From contig CALPZT020000019.1 in assembly GCA_943328365.2 (NCBI GenBank), positions 1-11,502 on the forward strand: a stretch of DNA of 11,502 bases, read 5' to 3'. Below are positions 1 to 6,286 of the stretch, one piece after another. The DNA comes from Bifidobacterium breve. Its GTDB lineage: Bacteria > Actinomycetota > Actinomycetes > S36-B12. Within the stretch, counting starts at the first letter, position 1. Each line of letters starts with the position of its first letter. The notes below the pieces were generated by a model that was not told the origin of the DNA, ran no database searches, and saw only the letters and a program-made list of their open reading frames with translations. The position numbers and the translations under genes were made by a program.

Positions 1-489
1 AGCCATGGGCTCGTCGAGGAGGAGCACCTCCGGCGAGGTCGCGAGGGCCCTGGCGAGGGCAACGCGTTGGGCCTGGCCTCCGGAGACTTCGGCGGGCCGC
101 CGGCGCGAAAGTTCGGCGACGTTGAGCCGGTCGAGCGCCTCTGCTGCGATGCGTCTGGCCTCCGCTCGAGACAGGCCCCGTGCCCGAGGGCCGAAGGCCA
201 CGTTCTCGAGCACGGACAGGTGCGGGAAGAGCGCGTAGTCCTGGAACACGACCCCGACTGCCCGATCACGGGGCTGAACGAACACCGCCGATCCGTCATC
301 GAGCATCCGGCCATCAAGAGTGACGGTGCCGGTCGTGATCGGCTGGAGCCCTGCAATGGCTCGCAGCAGGGTCGACTTGCCGGAGCCATTGGGCCCGAGG
401 ATCGCAACAACCTCGCCCGCCCGCAGTTCGAGCCCAACCTCGAGGGCGAACTGCCCTCGCTCAACAGAGCAGGAGATGTCGAGGGTCAT
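1..489 (-). CDS. modC: ModC, molybdate ABC transporter ATP-binding protein (C-terminus outside window)
   Basis: ATPase subunit that powers molybdate import at the cytoplasmic face of the membrane. The 163 residues present hold most of an ABC nucleotide-binding domain: Walker A GPNGSGKST at residues 32-40, Q-loop glutamine near residue 83 in VFQDYALFPH, signature VSGGQ at 135-139 and Walker B VLLLDE at 155-160. The reading frame is still open at position 1, so the D-loop, H-loop and any C-terminal TOBE domain lie outside. The ATG start overlaps the modB stop codon as ATGA, which implies translational coupling. The ABC fold alone does not fix the substrate; molybdate is inferred from the adjacent modA, modB and HTH-TOBE genes. 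Confidence 0.93.
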   Translation of the reverse strand, partial: MTLDISCSVERGQFALEVGLELRAGEVVAILGPNGSGKSTLLRAIAGLQPITTGTVTLDGRMLDDGSAVFVQPRDRAVGVVFQDYALFPHLSVLENVAFGPRARGLSRAEARRIAAEALDRLNVAELSRRRPAEVSGGQAQRVALARALATSPEVLLLDEPMA

Positions 490-1286
490 GGTCGGGCCGC
501 TCGCAGGTAGTGGCCGCGAAGGGCGACGAGCACGGTCACGCTCAGCGCCAGGAGCAGGACGCTCAGGGCGATCGCAACGTCACGGTCGGATTCGAGCGCG
601 GTGTAGACCGCGAGCGGCATCGTCTGCGTCACCCCGGGAAGGTTGCCCGCGAAGGTGATGGTCGCGCCGAACTCGCCGAGCGCCCTCGCCCAGCACAGCA
701 CGCCGCCGGCGATGATCGACGGGACGATGAGCGGGAGCGTGATTCGCCGGAACACGGTCCACGACGATGCCCCGAGGGTCACCGCGGCATCCTCAAAGCG
801 GCGGTCAAGTGACCTGAATGCGCCCTCGAGGGTGATGATGAGAAAGGGCATCGCGACGAAGGTCTCGGCGAGCACGACCCCAGCAGTGCTGAACGGGAAT
901 TGGATTCCGAAGGCGTCGTAGAGCGGCCCGCCGACGAGGCCCCGCCGCCCGAATGCGGCGAGGAGTGCCACACCGGAGACGACGGGTGGCAGGAGCAACG
1001 GCACGATGACGAGGGCTCGGAGTGCTCGGGTGCCCGGCAGCACCTCCCGTGCGAGGAGCCATGCGAGCGGGATCCCGATCACCGCAGCGATGGCGGTTGC
1101 CGCCACGGATGTGACCGCCGACAGGCGCAAGGCCTCGAGCGCCGTCGGGGTCGTGACGATTGCGGCGAAGGAGCCCCAAGGCGATTCGAGGAGGAGCGCA
1201 GCGAGCGGGACGACGAGGAAGGCGATCGCGAGCAGACCCGGTGCCACGAGGAACCAGGGCCGGGACGTGATGCGCCGCGCGGTCAC
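486..1286 (-). CDS. modB: ModB, molybdate ABC transporter permease
   Basis: Inner-membrane permease of the molybdate transporter, 266 residues, about the usual length for ModB. Hydrophobic segments are visible near residues 11-33, 52-78, 88-111, 134-156, 184-203 and 236-257. The cytoplasmic EAA loop that docks on ModC reads EDAAVTLGASSW at about 165-176. The stretch GEFGATITFAGNLPG at about 204-218 is characteristic of ModB and CysT/W-type permeases, and the position between modA and modC favours molybdate over sulfate. The start is GTG at 1286, overlapping the modA TGA as GTGA. Tungstate transport is an alternative that the sequence cannot exclude. Confidence 0.94.
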   Translation of the reverse strand: MTARRITSRPWFLVAPGLLAIAFLVVPLAALLLESPWGSFAAIVTTPTALEALRLSAVTSVAATAIAAVIGIPLAWLLAREVLPGTRALRALVIVPLLLPPVVSGVALLAAFGRRGLVGGPLYDAFGIQFPFSTAGVVLAETFVAMPFLIITLEGAFRSLDRRFEDAAVTLGASSWTVFRRITLPLIVPSIIAGGVLCWARALGEFGATITFAGNLPGVTQTMPLAVYTALESDRDVAIALSVLLLALSVTVLVALRGHYLRAARP

Positions 1287-2062
1287 CAGGGCTTCGCGAA
1301 GCCGTATGCGCGCAGGATGCCCTGAGCCGAGGTGGTGTAGCGGACGTAGCTCACGAACGCTGCTGCGCCGACCGGATTCGGCGCCGACGTGACGATGGCT
1401 ATCGGATAGGTGGTCGTGACGTTCTGGCTGGCGGGGATGGCGATCGACGACACCTTTCTGCCGGCCGCCCGGACGTCGGTGACGTAGACGATGCCGGCGT
1501 CGACCTCGTCAGCCATCACCTTGCCGAGCACTGAGCGCACGTCGAGTTCGAGGGTGACGGGCTTGACAGTCACCCGGTTCAACGTGAAGAGTGCCGCGGC
1601 CGCGACGCCGCAGGGCACGGCGGGCGCGCAAGCCGCGGTCTTGACCGCGGGATCCTGCTGGCTCCGGAGCGAGGTCACGTTCGCCCGGTTGCCGGGCGGC
1701 ATCGCGATCGCCATCGAGTTCTTCGCGAACAGGAGCGGCCGGCTGACCGATCGAGCAGCCACGGCCTTGGCCATCGACGACTCCGATGCCGTGGCAAGGA
1801 CATCGACGGGGGCACCTGCGTTCACCTGCTCGACGAGCTGCGGACTGCCGCCGAAGTTGAAGCACACGCTCGTGCCCGGATATCGCTTTTCGAAGCCGGC
1901 AGCGATGACGGGCAGGACGTCGGTGAGCGACGCGGCCGCGGAGACCACGATGATTCCCTGCGGCCGTGCCGGTGCCGCGGTCGAGACCCCTGAGCCCACG
2001 ATCATGGTTGCGGTCATGGCAATCGCCACCGCGCCCACGGTGATGAATCGATTGCGTCGCAT
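1283..2062 (-). CDS. modA: ModA, extracytoplasmic molybdate-binding protein
   Basis: Substrate-binding protein that captures molybdate outside the membrane and delivers it to ModBC; 259 residues. A basic N-terminus (MRRNR) is followed by a hydrophobic stretch to about residue 27 and small-residue cleavage options around 28-33, so export by a Sec-type signal is likely. The mature part opens with the family motif VSAAASLTDVL (about 40-50) that contributes oxyanion ligands. It also has the GSPQLVEQ region (about 72-79) and the conserved VPCG turn (149-152); C145 and C151 could form a disulfide. There is no cysteine near the signal cleavage region, so no lipobox is visible, which is odd for a single-membrane bacterium. 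The ATG overlaps the stop of the upstream HTH-TOBE gene by one base (TGATG). Confidence 0.94.
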   Translation of the reverse strand: MRRNRFITVGAVAIAMTATMIVGSGVSTAAPARPQGIIVVSAAASLTDVLPVIAAGFEKRYPGTSVCFNFGGSPQLVEQVNAGAPVDVLATASESSMAKAVAARSVSRPLLFAKNSMAIAMPPGNRANVTSLRSQQDPAVKTAACAPAVPCGVAAAALFTLNRVTVKPVTLELDVRSVLGKVMADEVDAGIVYVTDVRAAGRKVSSIAIPASQNVTTTYPIAIVTSAPNPVGAAAFVSYVRYTTSAQGILRAYGFAKPW

Positions 2063-2454
2063 CAGGCCTCCCCGCGCTCGACGACGACATTCGTCGACTT
2101 CACGACCGCTGTCGCTCGCACGCCCGGTGCCAGGCCGAGCTCCTCTGCCGATTCGCGACTGAGGAGCGAGGTCACCCGATGCGGGCCGGCCTGGATCTCG
2201 ACAAGGGCCATGACGCCGTCCATCTCGACCCGGGTGATGATGCCGGCGAAGCGATTTCGGGCTGATTGCTGGACGACGGGCCCGGGCGCAGCCGCCTGCT
2301 CGGCCATGACGGCGGCGACGCTCGCTGCGTCGACGGTGCGCGGGCCCGACTCGCTGGCGCCGACGACGAGCCGGCCCGCTTCGAGCCAGCGCCGCACGGT
2401 GTCGTCGCTGACGCCAAGCAGCTCCGCTGCGTCCGACACCCTCATATGCGTCAC
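2062..2454 (-). CDS. HTH-TOBE molybdate-responsive transcriptional regulator (ModE-like)
   Basis: Probable molybdate sensor and regulator of the downstream modABC genes; 130 residues. Residues about 4-60 form an excisionase/MerR-type helix-turn-helix (SDAAELLGVSDDTVRRWLEAG). Residues about 64-128 form a TOBE/Mop domain (RNRFAGIITRVEMDGVMALV ... VVKSTNVVVE), the fold that binds molybdate or tungstate. This short HTH-TOBE arrangement is common at the head of actinobacterial mod operons and differs from the longer E. coli ModE. The start is GTG at 2454; an ATG three codons later is the alternative. GTG is favoured because a TATATT box ends seven bases before it and no Shine-Dalgarno is visible, which fits a leaderless mRNA. 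Autoregulation is inferred from gene order. Confidence 0.88.
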   Translation of the reverse strand: MTHMRVSDAAELLGVSDDTVRRWLEAGRLVVGASESGPRTVDAASVAAVMAEQAAAPGPVVQQSARNRFAGIITRVEMDGVMALVEIQAGPHRVTSLLSRESAEELGLAPGVRATAVVKSTNVVVERGEA

Positions 2455-2461
2455 GAAAACG

Positions 2462-2491
2462 AATATATCTACGCGAATACTACAAAATCAA
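2462..2491 (-). promoter_or_regulatory. Probable leaderless promoter of the mod operon
   Basis: On the minus strand a TTGATT -35 (2491-2486) is followed after 18 bp by a TATATT -10 (2467-2462). Transcription would then start at or next to the GTG of the HTH-TOBE gene at 2454. A 6-bp direct repeat CGAATA (plus strand 2460-2465 and 2474-2479, 14-bp period) overlaps the box and could be part of an operator, but this is speculation. No E. coli-type ModE palindrome is evident. Confidence 0.6.
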
Positions 2492-2518
2492 GGTATTTTT
2501 CACGCCAACGCGAGTCAA
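2490..2518 (-). promoter_or_regulatory. Possible second, upstream mod promoter
   Basis: TTGACT (2518-2513) and TACCTT (2495-2490) on the minus strand are separated by 17 bp. This promoter would give a leader of about 30 nt before the GTG. The -35 is good and the -10 matches only the TAnnnT frame. It overlaps the downstream candidate, so the two would be mutually exclusive. Confidence 0.35.
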
Positions 2519-2585
2519 TCACTGCTCGACCCACCCGACCCGCCCGAGAAACGGGCCTACCCGAGGGAACCGGCCGTCTGTGGGA

Positions 2586-3575
2586 TCAGGACCCGAGGTG
2601 CTTGGTCAGGAATCGGTCGACGCGCTTGATCGAGTCGTACCAGGGGCCGTACATGTAGTGGCCCGCGCCCTTGTATTCGACGAGCGTGGCATCCTTACCG
2701 GCACGGGTGAGCGCCGCATCGGTTGCTCGCGCCCACGCAATGTCGCAGCTCTCGTCCCTTGTTCCATGGAACATGAGGATGGGCTCGGTGATACGCGAGA
2801 AGTAGGTTCTCGCCGACATCGTCTGCCAGAAGGCGGGCTCCTGCTCCGGGCTTCCGTACTCGGCGATGACCCGCCGGCCCAGACTCGTGTCGAAACGCTG
2901 CCACCTGTTGAAGTTGTCGGCGGTATTCGAACTCGTGGCCGCGTAGGTGATCGCGGCGTCGTACACGCCCGGCTTGATGACGAGCGCTTGGAAGGCGACC
3001 CCGCCGCCCATTGACCGGCCGAGCAATGCCAACCGATCACTGTCAATGAAGGAGAGTGTCGACTCGCGTACCGCAAGGCCAGCGTTGATGACGTCCTCGG
3101 CGTAGCCAAGACGCATGCTCAGATCGGCCTTCGGATCACGGTCGGAACCTGCGTGATTCCGGTAGTCGACGTGCAGCGAGACATAGCCATTGCGAGCCAG
3201 CCAGTCCTGCTCGCGGCGAAAGCCCTGCCCCGTGACGTAGATCTCTGGGTCGATGTAGCCATGGGCGAGGACGACGACGGGGAACGGGCCCTTGCCCCGC
3301 GGCTTGTGCATGATCCCGGAGATAGTGAGGTCGCCGCTCTCGTAGGTGATGGCATGACGCGTATAGGCCGACGTGCCACCAAGGTCCTTGCGAATGCGCA
3401 GGTCGCGACCGCTGTACTCCTGGGCGATGGCCCCGGGGATCGAGGGATCGACCCCCACCGCCTGCGCAGGGCTCCGGCCGACCATCGAGGTGAGGACAAG
3501 CGTCGCCATCGCAAGGATTACGGACAATGGCAAAACGCGGTCCAGTGACAGGAAAGCACTGCGATCTGACTTCAC
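2586..3575 (-). CDS. Membrane-anchored or secreted alpha/beta hydrolase (S9/dienelactone-hydrolase-like)
   Basis: Serine hydrolase of 329 residues. An N-terminal hydrophobic segment (about 14-33) after a short charged head is a signal peptide or signal anchor, and SPAQA (about 35-39) is a possible cleavage point, so the enzyme should act outside the membrane. The core shows the oxyanion motif HG at 105-106, the nucleophile elbow GRSMGG with Ser188, the acid in HGTRDE (Asp274) and the catalytic His306 in GAGHYMYG. The layout matches prolyl-oligopeptidase-like and BAAT/dienelactone-hydrolase-like enzymes without a propeller domain. The substrate is unknown; peptidase, esterase and acyl-hydrolase activities are all possible. 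The GTG start is supported by a TATGGT box ending six bases upstream (3587-3582) and the lack of a Shine-Dalgarno, so the gene probably has its own leaderless transcript. Confidence 0.87.
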   Translation of the reverse strand: MKSDRSAFLSLDRVLPLSVILAMATLVLTSMVGRSPAQAVGVDPSIPGAIAQEYSGRDLRIRKDLGGTSAYTRHAITYESGDLTISGIMHKPRGKGPFPVVVLAHGYIDPEIYVTGQGFRREQDWLARNGYVSLHVDYRNHAGSDRDPKADLSMRLGYAEDVINAGLAVRESTLSFIDSDRLALLGRSMGGGVAFQALVIKPGVYDAAITYAATSSNTADNFNRWQRFDTSLGRRVIAEYGSPEQEPAFWQTMSARTYFSRITEPILMFHGTRDESCDIAWARATDAALTRAGKDATLVEYKGAGHYMYGPWYDSIKRVDRFLTKHLGS

Positions 3576-3581
3576 CCGATC

Positions 3582-3587
3582 ACCATA
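3582..3587 (-). promoter_or_regulatory. -10 box of the hydrolase gene, leaderless start
   Basis: TATGGT on the minus strand ends six bases before the GTG start codon at 3575. No convincing -35 is seen at 16-18 bp, so the call rests on the TAnnnT frame and its spacing. Confidence 0.4.
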
Positions 3588-3664
3588 AGCCTGCGATCTG
3601 CCGGCCGCACCTGCGCAACCACTTGAGCACGAGGCTCAGGTCGGCGATGCGCAAGCAGGGTCGT

Positions 3665-4060
3665 TCACGGGATCTGCATGCTGGGGCCGAGAGCGGATTC
3701 GAGGGCTTCCATGAAGGCATCGACGTCGCCACCAGTAGCGGCAAGCTCGTCGTTGCTGAGCACGAGCACCCACCCGTTATCCGTTTCCGCGACCACGCAG
3801 GCGGCCCGGTCACCGACGAACGCGGCGAGGCTCGGTTCCATCTCATTGAGGTGGACGAGTTCAAAGGGAATCCCGAGGGCGCGAACCCGCTCATCCCAGG
3901 CGGCCTTTCGTCGCAAGGTCGCGTGGGTGATGTCGCAGAGCGAGCACGATTGGCCGCGCAGGTAGTGGCCGATGAGGTAGCGAACTTCGCCGACGAGGCC
4001 TCCGTCAGCCCGATAGACGCCGATGAGGCGGATGAGGGGTTGGGGCAACGTTGGTCGCAT
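3665..4060 (-). CDS. Small CxxC protein of unknown function, next to VKOR
   Basis: Uncharacterised 131-residue protein. The N-terminal part (about 10-46) reads IGVYRADGGLVGEVRYLIG and then a CSLCDITH motif with Cys39 and Cys42. The rest is mixed alpha/beta and includes FELVHLNEMEPSLAAFVG and a C-terminal helix. I recall similar YxADGG...CxLCDITH proteins in other Actinobacteria, always of unknown function. No signal peptide or membrane segment is visible, so it should be cytoplasmic. It starts 31 bases after the VKOR stop and probably shares its transcript; an AAGGA sequence about 12 bases upstream of the ATG is a rather distant ribosome site. The CxxC could be a redox pair or a metal site. 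A role with VKOR is suggested by position only. Confidence 0.75.
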   Translation of the reverse strand: MRPTLPQPLIRLIGVYRADGGLVGEVRYLIGHYLRGQSCSLCDITHATLRRKAAWDERVRALGIPFELVHLNEMEPSLAAFVGDRAACVVAETDNGWVLVLSNDELAATGGDVDAFMEALESALGPSMQIP

Positions 4061-4091
4061 GGGGAGGCTCGTTCCTTCCGGTTCAGGCTGC

Positions 4092-4715
4092 CTAGTTTCC
4101 CAACCAGAAATCCATCCATCGGACGAAGATGAGGCCGAGGATGAGCGCGTAGCTTGCCCCGATGATCACCCACCGCAGCGCTGCGACGGTATCCGCGACC
4201 ACGCCGGGGGTTGGACCCCGACTGAATCGCGCAGCAGACGCGTTCTCGGCCGTAACGACCCAGAAGATCGCGATGGTGACGACCCACACCACCATGCACC
4301 ACGGACACAGGGCGCCGATCGAGTAGAGGCTCTGCGTGACCAGCCAGACAACGAGTGCGAGGCCGCCGAGGGCTCCGACATTCAGCCCGAGCCACACCCA
4401 ACTCGGGATGGACGTCTTCGCGGCGAGCAGTACCCCCAGTGTGAGCACGATGGCGAATCCCCCGAGCCCCATGATGGGATTGGGAAATCCGAAGACCGAG
4501 GCCTGCTCGGTGACGATCACCGAACCGCATGAAACGACCGGGTTGATATCGCAGGAGGGCGAGTAGTCGGGGTCGGCGAGCACTCGAATCTTGTCCAGGG
4601 TCAACTCAAAGGATGCGAGCCATCCGACGACGCCACCGATGATCAGGACCCATGGCGTCGTGCGGTACCACGTGGCCTCGGTGTCGGCTGGGCTCCCGCC
4701 GGAGGTGGTCGTCAT
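4092..4715 (-). CDS. VKOR family disulfide-forming membrane protein
   Basis: Vitamin K epoxide reductase homologue, the quinone-linked enzyme that replaces DsbB in many Actinobacteria and reoxidises an extracytoplasmic thioredoxin-like partner; 207 residues. The loop cysteine pair is Cys55 and Cys63 (PSCDINPVVSCGS) and the active-site CxxC is Cys137-Cys140 (GALCPWCMVVW). Hydrophobic helices lie near 20-40, 82-99, 107-128, 139-155 and 178-198. FGFPNP at 76-81 is a family hallmark. No fused thioredoxin domain is present, so a separate partner must exist elsewhere. The ATG at 4715 has GAAGGGA five to six bases upstream, and this site lies within a small inverted repeat. Confidence 0.92.
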   Translation of the reverse strand: MTTTSGGSPADTEATWYRTTPWVLIIGGVVGWLASFELTLDKIRVLADPDYSPSCDINPVVSCGSVIVTEQASVFGFPNPIMGLGGFAIVLTLGVLLAAKTSIPSWVWLGLNVGALGGLALVVWLVTQSLYSIGALCPWCMVVWVVTIAIFWVVTAENASAARFSRGPTPGVVADTVAALRWVIIGASYALILGLIFVRWMDFWLGN

Positions 4716-4795
4716 GCCCGTCCCTTCGTGAAGGGCCTGATGCCGAGTCGACGCAGGCCCGATGTCATGTGACGTACCGGGGGTTCGCTGACCAT
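4712..4795 (-). CDS. Possible 27-codon ORF coupled to VKOR by ATGA overlap
   Basis: A short basic reading frame begins MVSEPPVRHM and ends TKGRA, with its TGA overlapping the VKOR ATG as ATGA. GGGAAG lies directly before its ATG but partly inside a hairpin. No similarity is recognised. It may be a leader cistron that couples translation into VKOR, or simply a chance open frame; length alone is not evidence of coding. Confidence 0.22.
   Translation of the reverse strand: MVSEPPVRHMTSGLRRLGIRPFTKGRA
4722..4735 (-). promoter_or_regulatory. Hairpin covering the VKOR ribosome binding site
   Basis: The sequence CCCTTCGTGAAGGG (plus strand) is an inverted repeat. In the minus-strand RNA it can form a 5-bp CCCTT/AAGGG stem with a CACG loop, which pairs the Shine-Dalgarno AAGGG that precedes the VKOR ATG at 4715. 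It could limit VKOR translation until a ribosome arrives from upstream. Confidence 0.35.
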
Positions 4796-4796
4796 T

Positions 4797-4817
4797 CTTC
4801 CCACTGCTGTGGAGAAG
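4797..4817 (-). promoter_or_regulatory. Hairpin just upstream of the 27-codon ORF
   Basis: In the minus-strand RNA, CTTC(T)CCAC pairs with GTGGGAAG around an AGCA loop, giving an 8-bp stem with one bulged base. Its 3' arm contains the GGGAAG that could serve as ribosome site for the ATG at 4795. Confidence 0.35.
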
Positions 4818-4832
4818 CGCAGCCTGCTGTCC

Positions 4833-4874
4833 TCAGGGTAATCCTTGGTTCCGCGATCCGTCGCCTCGCTGCAT
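4833..4874 (-). CDS. Possible 13-residue leader peptide in the VKOR 5' region
   Basis: A very strong Shine-Dalgarno, AGGGAGGAG (4887-4879, minus strand), sits four bases before an ATG that opens a 13-codon frame (MQRGDGSRNQGLP, stop at 4835-4833). This is the best ribosome site of the region, yet it serves only a tiny peptide about 120 bases upstream of VKOR. It could be an upstream ORF or leader peptide. No function can be assigned. Confidence 0.28.
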   Translation of the reverse strand: MQRGDGSRNQGLP

Positions 4875-4975
4875 CGATCTCCTCCCTATTCCTCAATCCA
4901 CTGACAAGGTCGCTCTCGCATAGTGGCTCAGGATTCGAGGATCGGTACCGCCAGTCCCTCTGGAGCCAGACCCCC

Positions 4976-4981
4976 TATCCT
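4976..4981 (+). promoter_or_regulatory. -10 box of the AlkZ-like gene, leaderless start
   Basis: TATCCT ends seven bases before the ATG at 4989 and helps choose that start over the in-frame GTG at 4923 and the ATG at 5007, none of which has a clear Shine-Dalgarno. No good -35 is visible, so confidence is limited. Confidence 0.35.
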
Positions 4982-4988
4982 CGAACAA

Positions 4989-6116
4989 ATGGCTCCTGCA
5001 CTCACCATGACGCAGCTGCGACAGGCCCGAATGTCCAGCATGCTGCTTGACGTTGCTGTCGATCGCACCCCCTTGTCGGTGGCGCGTTGGTTTGGCGCCA
5101 TGCAGGCGCAGGACGTGGCGAGCGGGCATTGGTCGCTTGGTGCGCGATGCACCGGCCTCACCCAATCGGACGTCACCGGGGCCTTCGAACGTGCTGAGAT
5201 CGTACGCACATGGCCAATGCGCGGCACCATTCACATCATCCCGGCCGAAGATCTGCAGTGGATGCTCGCCCTGACCGGGTCACGCACGCTAACGGGAGCC
5301 GAGCGACGGCGAGAGAGTCTCGGGCTCACACTCCGTGACGCCACCACGGCCGTCGACGCGCTCGCTCTGGAGCTTCGAGCCAAGCCCGTGCTCACGCGCA
5401 GCGAGGCACTGGCATGCATCGCCGATGCAGGCATCGAGGTCACGGGCCAGCGCGGCTACCACCTGCTCTGGTACGCGGCGCAGCTTGGCGTCACGTGCAT
5501 CGGCCCCCAGCGCGGGACGGACCAGACCTTCGTCGCGGTCGCCGAATGGGCACCTGACCAGGTGTCGATGACTCGCGACGAAGCGCTCGCAGAGTTGCTG
5601 CTTCGGTATGTGCGCAGCCACGGACCAGTGTCCTTGCGCGACTTCGCCGGCTGGACCGGTCTCACCATGACCGATGCCAAGCGGGCAGCCACGGGCAATG
5701 ACGGACGGCTGATTTCCCTTGCACTCCTTGGGCAAGAACTGTGGGCAACGGTCGAACTCGCAGAGCGACTTCGAAACGGCGACGGATTCGGCCACGAGCC
5801 CGTCGCGCTGCCCGGCTTCGACGAGTTCATCCTCGGCTACAAGGACCGCTCCGTTCAGGTGCCCGAGGGCGCCATGGAGCGAATCGTTCCCGGAGGAAAC
5901 GGCGTGTTCCGTGCCACGGTGGTCATCGACGGGCTTGTCGTCGCCACCTGGAAGCGCACGTTGACGAGTACGCGCGTGACCGTCGAGGTCGAGCCCCTGG
6001 CGCGCATGACGAAAGCAGTGCGAGCCAAGGTCGATGCATCCTTCGCGCCGTACGCGGCGTTCCTCGGCCGCGACCTCGTCGTCCGCGAAAGCAGGGCGAC
6101 CGCGTTGGGAACCTGA
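4989..6116 (+). CDS. AlkZ-like winged-helix DNA-binding protein (HTH_42 family)
   Basis: Member of the winged-helix family that includes the DNA glycosylases AlkZ and YcaQ/AlkX, which unhook interstrand crosslinks or remove bulky alkylated bases; 375 residues from the chosen ATG, near the usual family length. Recognisable family segments are WFGAMQAQD (about 34-42), RTWPMRGTIHIIPAEDLQWM, the winged-helix region around LLLRYVRSHGPVSLRDFAGWTGL, FDEFILGYKDR and the C-terminal PGGNGVFRATVVIDGLVVATWKR. The QAQ at about residues 39-41 matches the catalytic QxQ motif described for AlkZ, whereas YcaQ-type enzymes have QxD. Many family members have no proven activity, so DNA repair or self-resistance is inferred. 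No biosynthetic genes lie nearby. The gene stands alone and diverges from VKOR. Confidence 0.85.
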   Translation: MAPALTMTQLRQARMSSMLLDVAVDRTPLSVARWFGAMQAQDVASGHWSLGARCTGLTQSDVTGAFERAEIVRTWPMRGTIHIIPAEDLQWMLALTGSRTLTGAERRRESLGLTLRDATTAVDALALELRAKPVLTRSEALACIADAGIEVTGQRGYHLLWYAAQLGVTCIGPQRGTDQTFVAVAEWAPDQVSMTRDEALAELLLRYVRSHGPVSLRDFAGWTGLTMTDAKRAATGNDGRLISLALLGQELWATVELAERLRNGDGFGHEPVALPGFDEFILGYKDRSVQVPEGAMERIVPGGNGVFRATVVIDGLVVATWKRTLTSTRVTVEVEPLARMTKAVRAKVDASFAPYAAFLGRDLVVRESRATALGT

Positions 6117-6124
6117 GCAGCACC

Positions 6125-6146
6125 CAGGCCTTGGGGCAGAAGCCTG
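6125..6146 (+). terminator. Weak hairpin after the AlkZ-like gene
   Basis: CAGGC (6125-6129) and GCCTG (6142-6146) pair, extended by TT/AA past a bulged C, around a G-rich loop. It lies ten bases downstream of the stop codon. There is no T-run, so termination is only a possibility. Confidence 0.25.
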
Positions 6147-6243
6147 ATTCGACTGCAAACCAAGCGAGCGCCACACCATCTGGACACCCTCCGTCGAGGC
6201 ATATCACCCGCACCAACGCATCCCAACAGCACTAACGCACAGG

Positions 6244-6280
6244 AGCCCCGTTCCCTCGTGGTTTGCGAGGAAACGGGGCT
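6244..6280 (-). terminator. Terminator hairpin of ssrA
   Basis: A 15-bp stem (6244-6258 with 6266-6280, one T-G wobble) around a 7-base loop begins seven bases past the tmRNA 3' end. No T-tract follows on the minus strand, as is common in actinobacterial terminators. Confidence 0.7.
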
Positions 6281-6286
6281 GACATG

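Noticed and set aside
1491..2162. 223-codon open frame on the plus strand
   Set aside because: Antisense to modA and the HTH-TOBE gene; low-complexity Ser/Thr/Ala/Arg composition typical of a shadow frame.
2542..2556. GCCCG-AGAAA-CGGGC hairpin after the hydrolase gene as a terminator
   Set aside because: Only a 5-bp stem, about 30 bp from the stop and with no T-run on the relevant strand; too weak to call.
3580..4530. 316-codon open frame on the minus strand
   Set aside because: It crosses both the VKOR gene and the CxxC gene in another frame; those two have clear motifs and fitting starts.
5289..6179. 296-codon open frame on the minus strand
   Set aside because: It lies wholly antisense to the AlkZ-like gene, has no recognisable family pattern and is a typical high-GC shadow frame.
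6117..6243. Possible attachment site or prophage remnant next to the ssrA 3' end
   Set aside because: No integrase, no repeat of the ssrA 3' segment and no open frame of substance were seen in this 127-bp stretch.
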